Positions 19,829 to 32,179 of a DNA stretch of 64,000 nucleotides are shown here, piece by piece (the first letter of the stretch is position 1; the number at the start of each line of letters is the position of its first letter). This DNA comes from Malus domestica. Its lineage: Eukaryota; Streptophyta; Magnoliopsida; Rosales; Rosaceae. Location: positions 14,950,001-15,014,000 of the forward strand of contig NC_091671.1 of NCBI RefSeq assembly GCF_042453785.1, given 5' to 3'. The translations under genes were made by a program, and so were the position numbers. Below the pieces are notes generated by a model. That model was not told the DNA's origin. It ran no database searches and saw only the letters and a list, made by a program, of their open reading frames with translations.

Positions 19829-22800
19829 TAGACCTGGCATTCGTGTCGTGTTTTCCGTGTTCGTGTCGTTTTCGTGTCATACCCGATATCTTAACGGGTC
19901 GTGTCGTGTAACACCCGTTAAAATAAACGGGTAAAATGACCCGACCCGAAATCTACCCGATAATATTAACAGGTAATATGACCCGACCCGTTACCCGTTA
20001 AGGAAAATATATTTTAAACCAATAAATAATCAAATGAAAAACATAATACTAAATAAGTATATACATTCCATATTATCACATCCAAAACATAAAAACGAAA
20101 TTTTGTTTTAAGTATATTTTCGCTTACCTAAAGTCTTTAATAGTTTTTTAATTAATGTAGAAGTGTAAAAAAATATAGAAAAAATATATAAACACTCGTA
20201 ATGACAAGCTTTTTTCAACGATCCAACCGTCAAACTTATTTGTACACATTCCAAGATTTCATACGTAAAAAATTGTAAAAAAACAAACATTCAAATATAC
20301 GTAACGGAACAAAAGTTATCGATGGTTATAAACGAAAAATCACAATTTAACGGTTATTTTAGCTCCGATTTTGATGATTTTTTTACAGATACACTCCTCG
20401 ACCCTATAAGAACGTAATGAATAAATTTGATCTTTAATTTAAAGTATTTACACTAGTAGATACCACAAAAACTTATTTTATACTTAATAGAAATATAATA
20501 TTAACTTTAAGTGTTTGTTTAATCTATTGTTTTGACGCAATATGCATTCTACAAAACTTTTTTCAACGATCCAACCATCAAACTTATTTGTACACATTCC
20601 GAGATCGCATACATAAAAAATCGTAAAAAACAAACATTAAGAGATTACGTAACGGAACAAAAGTTTTCGACGGTTATAAACGAAAAATCACAATTTAACG
20701 GTTATTTTAACTCCGATTTTGATGATTTTTTACAGATACACTCCTCGACCCTATAAGAATGTAATGAATAAATTTGATCTTTAATTTAAAGTATTTACAC
20801 TAGTAGATACCACAAAAACTTATTTTATACTTAATAGAAGTATACTATTAACTCTAAGTGTTTGTTTAATCTACTGTTTTGACGCAATATGCATTCTACG
20901 AAACTTTTTTCAACGATCCAACCGTCAAACTTATTTGTACACATTCCGAGATCGTATTCATAAAAAATCATAAAAAATAAACATTCAGAGATTACGTAAC
21001 GGAACAAAAGTTTTCGACGGTTATAAACGAAAAATCACAATTTAACGGTTATTTTAGCTCCGATTTTGATGATTTTTTTACAGATACACTCCTCGACCCT
21101 ATAAGAATGTAATGAATAAATTTGATCTTTAATTTAAAGTATTTACACTAGTAGATACCACAAAAACTTATTTTATACTTAATAGAAGTATAATATTAAC
21201 TCTAAGTGTTTGTTTAATCTACTGTTTTGACGCAATATGCATTCTACGAAACTTTTTTCAACGATCCAACCGTCAAACTTATTTGTACACATTATGAGAT
21301 CGCATACATAAAAAATTGTAAAAAACAAACATTCAGAGATTACGTAACGGAACAAAAGTTTTCGACGGTTATAAACGAAAAATCACAATTTAACGGTTAT
21401 TTTAGCTCCGATTTTGATGATTTTTTACAGATACACTCCTCGACCCTATAAGAATGTAATGAATAAATCTGATCTTTAATTTAAAGTATTTACACTAATG
21501 GATACCACAAAATCTTTTTTTATACTTAATAGAAGTATAATATTAACTTTAAGTGTTTGTTTAATCTACTATTTTGACGCAATATGCATTATACGAAACT
21601 TTTTTTAACGATCCAACCGTCAAACTTATTTGTACACATTCCAAGATTTCATACCTAAAAAATCGTAAAAAAAAAACATTCAGAGATTACGTAACGGAAC
21701 AAAAGTTATCAACGGTTATAAACAAAAAATCACAATTTAACGGTTATTTTAGCTCCAATTTTGATGATTTTTTACAGATACACTCCTCGACCCTATATGA
21801 ATGTAATGAATAAATTTGATCTTTAATTTAAAGTATTTACACTAGTGGATACCACAAAACTTATTTTATACTTAATAGAAGTATAATATTAACTTCAAGT
21901 GTTTGTTTAATCTACCGTTTTGATGCAATATGCATTCTACGAAACTTTTTTCAACGATCCAACTGTCAAACTTATTTGTACACATTCCGAGATTGCAAAC
22001 GTAAAAAATTGTAAAAAACAAACATTTAGAGATTACGTAACGGAACAAAAGTTTTCGACGGTTATAAACGAAAAATCACAATTTAACGGTTATTTTAGCT
22101 CCGATTTTGATGATTTTGTACATATACACTCCTCGACCCTATAAGAATGTAATGAATAAATTTGATCTTTAATTTAAAGTATTTACATTTTTTATATATG
22201 AGTGATTGTATATATATATTTTTACATTTTTTACACTTCTACAATAATTATTATTAATTTTATTAATTTTGCCCTCAAATAAAAAACATTATTCATGAGG
22301 GTTTGAAGGATTTTAAAAATCTAAACGATAATATAAGTGTAACAATTATCTATTCGTGAAGGAATAATGATAAATCACGAGTGTTTATATATTCTTTCAC
22401 ATTTTTCATACTTGTATGTGTCTTCTTAGTTCTTGCATATACAAATACTATACTAGTATATTTTAATTTTGGACAAGAATATGTTATGTAAAATTTATCC
22501 TAGTAATGATAATAAGGAACTCTCATAATAAAAATAAATAATGACTAAACCTTTTTTTTTTTTTTTTTATAATTTATATAGAACAATAATACAAAACTAT
22601 ATATTTAATATAGAATATATTGTATATATTAATATGAATATTGTATTTTATAATAAATCTTTTAGTAATTAAACTTTAAAATTATTAAAATAATTTTTTT
22701 CTTAACGGGTCGAAACGGGTTACCCACGTGTTACCCGCGTGTATACCTGTTAAGAACCCGTTATTAACGGGTTCTTAACGGGTCACCTGATAGTGACCCG

Positions 22801-22887
22801 TTAAGTTATCGTGTTGACCCGAAACCCGTTATTTTCGTGTCGTTTTCGTGTCGTGTCACCGTGTCGTGTCAAAAACTGCCAGGTCTA
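19829..22887. mobile_element. Non-autonomous hAT element with internal satellite
   Basis: The TIRs TAGACCTGGCA (left) and TGCCAGGTCTA (right) are flanked by an exact 8-bp target duplication GTGACAAT (19821-19828 and 22888-22895), diagnostic of the hAT superfamily. Subterminal regions are packed with CGTGTCGTG and ACCCGTTA motifs in both orientations (19850-19995 and 22690-22870), typical transposase-binding clusters. There is no transposase. The centre is a tandem array of about 347-bp units. Confidence 0.9.
20205..22190 (+). repeat. 347-bp tandem array inside the hAT element
   Basis: About six units, the first partial. They are marked by TTTTGACGCAATATGCATT at 20530, 20877, 21225, 21572 and 21918 (the last with GATG for GACG), giving a period of 346-348 bp. 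Each unit includes ACGATCCAACCGTCAAACTT and AAAATCACAATTTAACGG. Units differ by scattered substitutions. A 74-79 residue open frame recurs in four of the five full units but starts at TTG and has no known homologue; it is treated as a by-product. Confidence 0.92.
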
Positions 22888-23463
22888 GTGACAATGCCAC
22901 AAGCAAATTAAAGAAAGAACTCCTAGTTTGCATCTTCACCCCTACACTGAATAGCCCTGGTAATAGACAATAAAATATTAGTATTTTTTAATTTATAAAA
23001 TAATACAAAATAATATAATTTATAATTTTGGATAAAAGTTTTAATCGTTCTCGTTGCGCCATATGTCACTATCCAAAAAGATAATTATTGGTGATGGATT
23101 TCGATAAGATTTTTATCTAATGCCGTCGTGCCACGTGTCGTTACCTTTTCAGAATCATTAAGGATAGATTTCCAATAAGATTTTTAACTAATCACGTCGC
23201 GTCACGTGTCACTATTTGTTTACAACCTTTGAGGATAGATTTCGATCAGTTGTTTAACGATAATGGCATGTCATGTGGCATTAACTACAACCTAATCCTT
23301 TATGAATCCTCCATATAATCCACCATCCATCCTTAGAAATCTCACACCAATTTTCTGAAGATCTCTATCATTATTCATAGTTTCTGCTTCATTCTTCACC
23401 AAAATCAAAATCTGTATCATTATTCATAGTTTCTACTTCCTTCTTACACTGTCTTCTTCTTCA

Positions 23464-24847
23464 ATGATGATGTGGGAAATCGATCAGCAAGAGGAAGAAT
23501 TGTTTAACCAATCAGAATGAATGTTCAATCTCTAGGTGGCCTAAAATGATAGGGAAAAGGATGAGGAGCGTAGAAGAAGAGATGACGAAGCAAGAATGGG
23601 CAGAGCCTCACATTCCCGCCGGGTCATCCAAGCTATGGGTCATATCTGCAGTCCCAACCATTCCGGAGACCTTGATAGAAGCAGGCAACAACGAGGTATG
23701 GAACTCTTGGAAGATTATTTTGTCTATAATAGTGCATTCCCTGATACGTACTTTAGATGTCGTTTTAAAATGGAACGACATTTGTTCAACAAAATCATGA
23801 TTGCTATTTACAACCATGATTCTTACTTTGTGCAAAAAAAATGATGTTTTTGGTGATATGGGTCTCATTCCTTAGCAAAAAATTACTACTACCTTGCGGA
23901 TGCTTGCATATGAAGTATCTGCAGACCAAGTGGATGAGATAGCAAGGATGGGGAAATCGACCATTCTTGAGGCCTGATGAGGTTTTGCAGAGCAATCGAA
24001 TCTATGTACACCGCAAAGTACCTCCGGAAACTTACTGACATGGACTTGCAAGGGCTTCTGAAGAAGGGTGAGATGTGAGGTTTTCCTGGGATGATTGGAA
24101 GCATCGACTGAATGCACTGGACCTGGGAAAACTGTCTAAGTGCATGGCAAGGCGCTTATGGGAACAGAAAATGAGCAAAAAAAGTATCATTTTGGAGGTG
24201 GTGGCATCTTTTGATACATGGATTTGGCACACATTTTTCGGGGTTTTGGGAGTTCAAAATAACCTCAATGTCCTTACCCAATCCCCAGTATTCAATGATG
24301 TCTTGCAAGGAAAGACACCAAAAGTCACGTATTGGGTCAACGGACATAAATACAACGTGTCATACTACCTAGCAGACGACATTTACCAAAAGTGGTCAAC
24401 GTCTGTCAAAATAGTGCCAGGTTCACGAAGTGCAAAGGAAAAACACTTTGCACGTTGCCAAGAAGGGTGCATGAAGGATGTGGAGTGTTGTTTTGGTATC
24501 CTCCAAGCTCAATAAGCGATTGTCAGGGTTCTGCCAGAATGTTTGATGTAGAGTCGCTTCGATCCATCATGATAACGTGCATCATTCTTCACAACATGAT
24601 TGTGGAAGATGAGTACGATTATGATGCCGTTGATGAATATGAGCCAGACACGATGAACAATTCCAGAACATAAATATATTGTGCTCATGACGCCATCTAA
24701 GAACATGTGCAACACAAGCCATTAGAAAATGATAGACGTTACAATGAAAGACTCATTTAACGATATACTGCACTTCAAAGGCCATATATGAACAATGCCT
24801 GGCAAATTGACTTGATAGAGCACCAGTGGGAATTGAAACAAGCTTAA
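23464..24847 (+). pseudogene. PIF/Harbinger transposase (DDE_Tnp_4) pseudogene, left arm
   Basis: The frame starts MMMWEIDQQEEELFNQSE and continues in fragments across several frames and stops. Recognisable parts are ELLEDYFVYNSAFPDTYF, then IGSID-type and NNLNVLTQSPVFNDVLQGK segments of the DDE nuclease. DVECCFGILQAQ follows (aligned acidic residue), then the conserved end LRSIMITCIILHNMIVEDE. The family end DLIEHQW is present at about 24812. Multiple frameshifts (about 23850, 23970, 24080, 24515) and stops disable it. The active enzyme would cut and paste the element at TWA-type targets together with ORF1. An inverted copy is at 39387-40783. Confidence 0.85.
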
Positions 24848-25228
24848 GATACTTAAGTTCATTTAGTGTGTTTGTTTTTATTTGGTGTGTTTATTTAATT
24901 TTATTTGGTGTGTTTTTTTAGTTCATTTAGTGAGTTTATTATTATTTGGTATGTTTATGTAATTTTATTTGGTGTGTTTATGTCATTTGAATAAAGATTC
25001 TATTAGTATAAATAAATTACCAAATTAAATAAATTTACTCTTACTTTAAATAAAGTACTAAATTTAATAAATTGGAAACAATATAAAGTATTCTATTCAA
25101 TAAATAATAAATTACAACCTAAAGTAATTGGAAAATTATGGGCTCCGATTACAAAAAGTACTTTATTCATCATCACTTAACCAATTTGTGGTGCTAGGAT
25201 GATCTTCTTTTGTCGTGCTAGGACCATC
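24848..25228. other. AT-rich spacer between Harbinger transposase and ORF1, left arm
   Basis: Convergent 3' tails of the two genes. It is rich in repeated TTTAGTGTGTTT-type and ATTTGGTGTGTTTA motifs and mirrors 39030-39386. Confidence 0.6.
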
Positions 25229-26298
25229 TCATCTTGCTCTTACTTCTTTTGCACGCCTCCTTCGCACCATGTCTGTTTTCTCCGATTTCAAAAAATATTT
25301 AGAATTTGGAAACTTCCCTTCTAAAGGCGTGTTCATAATGTCACGATCTCGTTGAGCTATTCTTTCTTCTCTAACTTGTTCCCTTTCTTGCCCAAGTGGC
25401 TCTCTTTCTCTCTAATTAGCTTGAAATGTTCTCTCAACAACTGCATCTTTTGCCTCCTCTCTAGCCTTATTAGCCTCAAATTTCGGCATTTCCCGCACCA
25501 AAGTCAATTCACCTTGGCGAGCAAGTTCTTCCATATACTTTGCATAATCATTCTTGGAAGCACTCCCTTTTCTCTTTGAAGCCTTCTTACCTTGAGACCT
25601 CATTGGATAACGGGTCAACCCTGAAGCTTGTTTAGGGGGGGGCATTTCGGGCACTTCTTCTGCGTCATCTTCATGAACATGCAAGGCATGATCGGCTGTA
25701 GAGGGGTATTGTTCGTGAAAATTTCTGGACCAACATGCATAACCCTGAATTTAGGATAATCTTTGATAATATTCCAACATTCCCACCGGTTGAATGATTT
25801 GTTTTTGCTTTTGGTTTTGGCATTATACCAAGCTTGTGCTTGAAATTCCTACACAATGCGGGAGAAGAAATAATTATAATGAAAGTAGGTAACAAATAAA
25901 TAATACAAACAAATAATTATAATGAAAGTAGGTAACAAAATAAATAATATAAACAAATAATTATAATCAAAGTAGCTAACAAATAAAAAATACAAACAAA
26001 TAATTATAATGTAAATTTGGGTATAGTACAAACAAATAAATAATATATTATTACCTGATCCGGTAAATTTTCCCCACTTCGAATATTACTACTAGCTTGT
26101 GCCAAGGCGTGTCTCCACATACTAAACGATTGGCTAAGTATTTTCCAACGATTGGACATCGTTGGTATGAATAAGACTCCACATTTCTCGCAACTGCATC
26201 TCATTACCCGTAAGAGAATCATGAGTAACTTCAACCTAGTTAGTACACAACGCAACATCTTCAATAAGCGTCAAATTCGTACCTGCATCAGTAGTCAT
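25229..26298 (-). pseudogene. Harbinger ORF1 (Myb/SANT-like, NAM-associated) pseudogene, left arm
   Basis: Minus-strand exon 1 runs from ATG at 26298 to about 26055. It carries the trihelix/SANT-like WKILSQSFSMWRHALAQA, in a frame broken from the start by substitutions, and a donor CAG/GTAA. Exon 2 starts at 25848 with a GAATTTCAAGCAC-type junction. It contains YMEELARQGELTLV and the C-terminal KADMVRRRRAKEV region, then a stop at 25229. A stop replaces glutamate after AFQAN-like sequence near 25412, and a frame break lies near 25684. ORF1 proteins normally partner the transposase and bind the element ends. Confidence 0.8.
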
Positions 26299-26599
26299 TT
26301 TGTTGGAAAATAATTGGATTGAAATTTTGAGAGAAATATAGGAATGTGGTATTGTGGTGTAAGGTAGAAGATAATGAGAAGGTATTTATAGAAAAGTAAA
26401 ATCATTTTTTTTAATTTTTCTAAATTTTTTTATTCTGATTTTTATTAATTTTTTACATTTTTAAAATTTTTTTATTCACATAATTAATCTCTGCCGTTGG
26501 ATTAAAAAAAATTGAATTCCAATACTCCAGATTATGCCACGTTGCACAACAGTAATATTTCAGAAATTGAAACTATTTTTTTTCATTTTTTAATTTATA

Positions 26600-26740
26600 A
26601 ATACTTTAGGTGGACCGTTGGATTTTCAACGATAAAAAAAAAAATTCAAACTGTCATTAATTTTAGCCGTTGGATCTGAGATCAACGATCCACGTTATTC
26701 GGATTTATAAATTTAAAAAAAACTAAAAATAGTTTAAATT
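26600..26740. other. Centre of the inverted Harbinger pair
   Basis: The junction between arms is itself weakly palindromic (GGTGGACCGTTGGATTTTCAA against GTTGGATCTGAGATCAACGA). It contains no complete TIR. Confidence 0.6.
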
Positions 26741-27159
26741 TCTGAAATATTACCATTGTGCCATGTGGCATAATCTGGAGTGTTGGAATTCAAAATTTTT
26801 TAATCCAACGGTAGAGATTAATTTTGTGAATAAAAAGTTTTAAAAAATATAAAAAAATTAATAAAAATCCGAAAAAAAAAATTTGAAAAATTAAAAAAAA
26901 AATTAATTTTACTTTTCTGTAAATACCTTCTCATTATCTTTTACTTTACACCACAATTTCATATTTTCGCAATTACTTTCAACCACATTCCTATCTTTCT
27001 CTCAAAGTTTCAATCCAATTTTATTCCAACAAAATGACTACTGATGTGACACACCCCGATCCTAGAATCAAAGCGTGCTGGCCGTCACGTGAGTGTGACG
27101 TAGCCAAAATGCGACACGGAAGCAAGATATAACAGAAATATGAAGGAATTTAAACCAAC

Positions 27160-28682
27160 TGTGAACACGGAAAATTCCTGAAACGAAAAAGACAAGAACA
27201 ACGTGCACAAAATAATATTTGTGTTTGATGATTTTGGGTTACAATCTCTCTCAAATTTGATCCTCTGATTCGATCTCCGTAAGGTGTTGATTTGTGGATG
27301 TTTTGTTGATCCAAGGGCCGTCGAGGCTTGATCTTGGATGAACTGTTGGAAGTTTCTTCAAGGGGCCGTGGGCTTAATCTTTGAAGGTGGATTTGAGCGG
27401 ATCTTCAAGGAGCCGTTGGGGCTTGATCTTGAGGATGAGCATTTCTTCAAGAGCTGTTGAGGCTTGATCTTGAATAATGGTGATGAACGGATCTTCAAGG
27501 GCTTTTGGGCTTGATCTTGAAGAATAGTGATGAACGGATATTCAAGGGCTTTTGGGCTTGATCTTGAAGATGGATGATTGTTGATCCAAGGGCCGTCGGG
27601 GCTTGATCTTGGGATGAACAGTTGTGTGGATGTATTGATGTTGTTGATCCAAAGGGCCGTTGGGGCTTGATCTTAGGATGAACAGTTATGTGGATTTGGT
27701 GATGTTGTTGATCCAAAAGGGTCGTCGGGGCTTGATCTTAGGATGAACAGTTGTGTGGATTTGTTGATGTTATTGATCCAAAGGGCCATTGGGGCTTGAT
27801 CTTAGGATGAACAATTGTGTGGATTTGTTGATGTTGTTGATCTAAAGGGCCATTGGGGCCTGATCTTAGGATGAACAGTTATGTGGATTTGGTGATGTTG
27901 TTGATCCAAAAGGGCCGTCGGGGCTTGATCTTAGGATGAACAGTTGTGTGGATTTGTTGAACACTTTCTTCAAGGGCCGTCGAGGCTTGATCTTGAATTG
28001 GTGGAAGTTCTTCAAGGGCCGTTGAGGCTTGATCTTGAAGGAGAAATTTCTTCAAGGGCCGTTAGGGCTTGATCTTGAAGGAGGATTTGACGAAGAACGA
28101 AGAGGACTTTCTTGATCCTTCGGGAGTTGCTTGAATTTGGGAGGTTGGATGCTTGAAAGCTTTAGAGTTTCAAAGCTTCAAGGATTTTGGATGTGTGGGG
28201 AGTATTCTCTTCCATTTTAGGAGTAGAGAAATGTATTTGTGAATTGGTTTATGATACCTTGATGTAGAAGCCTATTTATAGGCTTTGAGAATGAATCACC
28301 ACCACAAAATATTTTATTCTTTTCCAAGCACCATTGCCTAATTTCCCACTTAATACAATTTTAAACTTGAAGTGGTAATTTTATGGCCTAATTTTCCACT
28401 TAATATCATTTTAAACTTGATATGTGCATGCTTTGTCATTGCCCAAAATGAGAAGAAAACCTTGTTTTGATCTTCAATGGATTGAAATGTACTTGCCTTG
28501 TCATTGCCCAAAATGAGAAGAAAAACTTGTGTAATCCTCCAAGGGTATTTCTTTTTATTTTGTTGAGTCACACACCATGTGTACAATTTGTATGACACGT
28601 GGCATATGCCATGTATGCCTTGACACGTCAAAATTTTAATGCGTTGGTGAACATTTATTTCACCGCAATTTCGATGTCTACA
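27160..28682. mobile_element. Solo LTR of another family inside the gypsy LTR
   Basis: It starts TGTGAACACGG and ends GATGTCTACA, with an exact 5-bp target duplication CCAAC (27155-27159 and 28683-28687). Removing it restores the sequence of the other gypsy LTR (TTTAAACCAACCACTAGCAG at about 35879). The interior 27290-28090 is an array of diverged units around GGGCCGTTGGGGCTTGATCTT. No internal region or second LTR is present. Confidence 0.9.
27290..28090 (+). repeat. Minisatellite within the solo LTR
   Basis: About a dozen irregular units carry AAGGGCCGT(C/T)GGGGCTTGATCTT. The best-preserved part (27580-27960) has a roughly 63-bp period and a GATGAACAGTTGTGTGGAT spacer. Confidence 0.85.
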
Positions 28683-29005
28683 CCAACCACTAGCAGTAAA
28701 ACCTACTAGCATAAAAGAGGGAATTATAAAGTAAAACACACGAATTCAGAGCGTAGGTATAAGTGCAGTCAAGTAGGACCATAATTAAAGTACAACACTC
28801 GCAGGTGAGTCTTACATGCAGAACGTCTGTCAGAATGCTGAAAAATACCTCGTGAGCCACCAACTGCTAACTAGAACCTGGAGGGGCGCAAAACAAAGGT
28901 GAGTGGGTAAGTAAAACCAAAGATTTTCCAAAAACATTTATTTAAAACGTTTCTAACCACTCACTGTAAAACCTGTATACTTTCCCAGAAAAATAGTATA
29001 TAAAC

Positions 29006-29037
<32 letters not shown>

Positions 29038-30798
29038 CATCAAAACTCAGCTTACCATCTATCAACATAACATCTCAAAAAGAATATGCCATGCCATGCC
29101 AAAATATAATATGAATGCATCAATATAACTCAGGTGAAATAATAAATCAACCGGAGACCCTGCAGTGGTCTTGTACGGCTGATTCTATAGCTCAATATCC
29201 CATCAAGCCGGAGTCACCAACTGTGACCTGTACGGCCTTGCCGGAGTCACTAACTGTGACCTGTACAACACTACACTGCACATAAGTCGGAACTACTTAT
29301 AGTAGTCTGTATGACTAAGATGGTGAAATAATACGCTCTAGTGTTTCTCTCATCAATCATCTGTGCACATAATCTAAGGTCACCCACCAGTCGGAACCCC
29401 TCTAATGGTCTGTACGACTGGCATGTCGAAACCACCTATAGTGGCCTGTACGACATCCACCTACTTGGATCCAAGGCGAGCGTGCGGTGTGGTGAATACT
29501 ATAAGCACTAATACCAAAGGTGCAGTTTATGAGCTCACAACGCAATCACATCATCATTCATTCATATAAACCATATAAACTCACCTGATACTCACATATG
29601 CGTCCACGACACCAATTCACACATATATATGCATCAATTATCAATTCATAACTCATAATATGCATGCATGGCATTTTAGAATATAATTTCATATAAACGC
29701 ATTTTCTGGGAAAACAGTAGTATATAGGTAATACGAAAACAAAACTGCCCACTCATTGATAAGTCGATGGGTCGTAACCCCCATGACGTCCCTGGATGTG
29801 CTCGTCCTCGGGATAGGTGTCACCTATATGCGAAACAACTATAAAAACGTTAATTTAAACACATAACCAACAATTCGAAATAACTTCTCATACGATGCTC
29901 AATTTGGGTATATGAATATACCACATCGACCTACTCGACGTCACGGACGTCAAGAAATTTTTAGAAAATTTTTTGGAAGCTGCACGCGCCCCCACGTGCC
30001 GGGACAAGCACGGGGACACGCGCCCCCACGTGCATCATCCCTAACCTCGGCTCGCCAGACTGAACTTTCCGACGGCCGGTTTCCGGCCAAATTTGAAACT
30101 CCTTGTTCTCCTTCGTTTCTCAACCATTTTCTTCGTATTTTATATCAAAATGAAGCCCCAAACATGTAGATTCACGATATACTACTTTAAAGCTCTAAAA
30201 AAAACTAAATCTCACCGGGAAAATCCAAGAAAAACCGGCCAAACTCGAATCTAGTGATCCCGACGTCCAAAACCTTCAAACGAAGCACTCCGAGCTTCCT
30301 TGGGACCTCACTAAGCTCACTATAAGCTTAGAATTCCCTGAAATGCAACATTTCACGTGTGCATGAACAGTGACCAAAAATGAGGGTTCGGGTTTCACGT
30401 TATTTCGAAGGTTTCCCTTTCTAAAACTAGCACCAAACGACTCAGAGCATCACAAGGATGAAGAATCTTACCTTGTTTGCTTCGATCCACGGAGTTTTGG
30501 ATGGTTTTGGTGAGGTCCGTACAATCGGGGTGAGAGAGAGAGCAGGGAATCGTGAGGGAGGGGAGAGAGTTACGGGAAAGAGGGAGAGGACAGGGAGTGT
30601 GTGAGGTGTCTAACACCAATCCTCACCATCCATTTCATCTAATTCCCTAACCAAAAAATTAACAAAAGCCAAAATTTTAATCCAAAACTTATAATAAGTT
30701 AATCCAAATAACGTCACACACACATACCTTAATACCCGCTAAGGGTAAATCCGTCATTTCACGCTCCCGATATAAAATTTTTGGGACGGGCTGTAACA

Positions 30799-30814
30799 AT
30801 CTCCCCTCCGTATA
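30799..30814 (-). other. Polypurine tract of the gypsy element
   Basis: On the minus strand TACGGAGGGGAGAT lies directly next to the LTR beginning TGTTACAGCCC. This is the normal plus-strand primer position. Confidence 0.8.
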
Positions 30815-30853
30815 GAATTTCATCCCCGAAATTCCCACAACCAAATAAACCAT

Positions 30854-32179
30854 TTAATACCCATAGAATAACCTTGGGTACATCTCTCTCATTCGATCTT
30901 CTATCTCCCAGGTAGCTTCTTCTGCCGAATGGTTCCTCCAAAACACCTTCACCAAACTCACCGTCTTGTTCCTTAGAACCTTATCTTTCCAATCCAAGAT
31001 AGTGACTGGTTCCTCATCATATGTCAAATCCGGATTAATCTCTAACGGTTGAGGAGGGATCACATGAGAAGGATTAGAAATATAATGTCGAAGCATAGAG
31101 ACGTGGAACACATTATGAACCTTAGATAACTCCGGAGGCAACTCCAACCGGTAGTCAACTTCACCAATTTTTTCAGTGATCATATAAGCTCCTATGTACC
31201 TAGGACTCAGCTTGCCTCTTTTTCCAAATCGTACCACACCTCTCCAAGGTGACAATTTCAAAAATACCCAATCACCCACATCATACACTCGATCAGTAGC
31301 ATGTCGATCTGCTAAACTCTTCTGTCGATCCTGGGCTGCTTTCAGGTTGGACTTAATCACCTGAATATTTTGAGTAGTCTCATCCACAATCTCTGGGCCT
31401 TCTAACACTCTTTCACCAACCTCAGACCAACACAATGGCGTACGACACGCCCTACCATAAAGTGCCTCAAATGGTGACATACCAATGCTCGAGTGAAAAC
31501 TATTATTGTAAGCAAATTCCATCAAGTCTAGACTATCATGCCAGGAATCACCAAATTGTAACACTGAAGATCTCAACATATCCTCCAACGTCTGAATCGT
31601 CCTCTCAGATTGCCCATCAGTTTGAGGATGATAAGCAGTGCTATAAAGCAAATTCGTACCAAGAGCTTCCTAAAAAGCTACCCAAAATTTAGAAGTAAAT
31701 CTTGGGTCTCGATCAGAAATAATATTCACTGGAACTCCATGATACTTCACAATCTTCGTAATGAACAACTTAGCCAATTTATTCAGAGGATACTTTTCCT
31801 TCACTGGAATGAAGTGTGCTGACTTGTTAAGTCGATCTACAATCACCCAAACACCATCGAATCCATTTCGTGTACGAGGAAGCTTATACACGAAATCCAT
31901 AGTTATATTTTCCCATTTCCACTGGGGAACGGGAAGTGGCTGCATTCGCCCAAAAGGCTTTTTCCTTTCTGCTTTGACTTGCTGGCAAATAATACATCTA
32001 CTCACATACTCAGCAATTTCCCTCTTCATACCCGGCCAATAATAAAATGGTCGAATGGTATGGTACATTTTAGTTCCTCCTGGGTGCATTGCATAAGCTG
32101 AACAATGCGCTTCATCCAAAATGTCCTTATTTAATTCCTCATTATTCGGTACATACATTTTGTTTTCCTGCATAAGCAT
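30854..32179 (-). pseudogene. pol: Gypsy integrase with chromodomain-like C-terminus (broken)
   Basis: The first part, 31670-32179, has the HHCC zinc finger (H...H...CIICQQVKAER) and the first catalytic aspartate region (ITMDFVYKLPRT...VDRLNKSAHF). The second aspartate lies in IISDRDPRFTSKFW. A TAG stop, where family members usually have glutamine, interrupts after FWVAF at about 31670. The second part, 30854-31651, continues STAYHPQTDGQSERTIQTLE (the catalytic glutamate) and ends in a chromodomain-like segment, KVFWRNHSAEEATWEIED. This C-terminus identifies chromoviruses, which target heterochromatin. The upstream frame is also lost by a one-base deletion near 32175. Confidence 0.9.

Larger units (their letters stand above)
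27047..30798 (-). repeat. 3' LTR of the gypsy element (contains a foreign solo LTR)
   Basis: It aligns with 35778-37976 apart from the insertion at 27160-28682. Few differences are visible in aligned stretches (for example TCAAAGCG against TCAAGGCG), suggesting a fairly young insertion. A (TA)n tract lies at about 29006-29038. Open frames such as 29912-30169 occur in both LTRs and are antisense by-products. Confidence 0.9.

Noticed and set aside
20532..22144. Recurring 74-79 residue open frame in the hAT satellite units as a real repeated protein
   Set aside because: Starts at TTG rather than ATG, is carried by copies of one repeat unit so recurrence is automatic, and resembles no known protein. 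No excess of silent changes could be established.
29912..30169. 85-codon open frame also found at 37088-37291
   Set aside because: Lies in both LTRs of the gypsy element and antisense to it; duplication explains its recurrence.
30395..30619. Minus-strand frame in the gypsy LTR as a small secreted peptide
   Set aside because: Repeated with changes at 37698-37901 in the other LTR; part of the LTR, not a gene.
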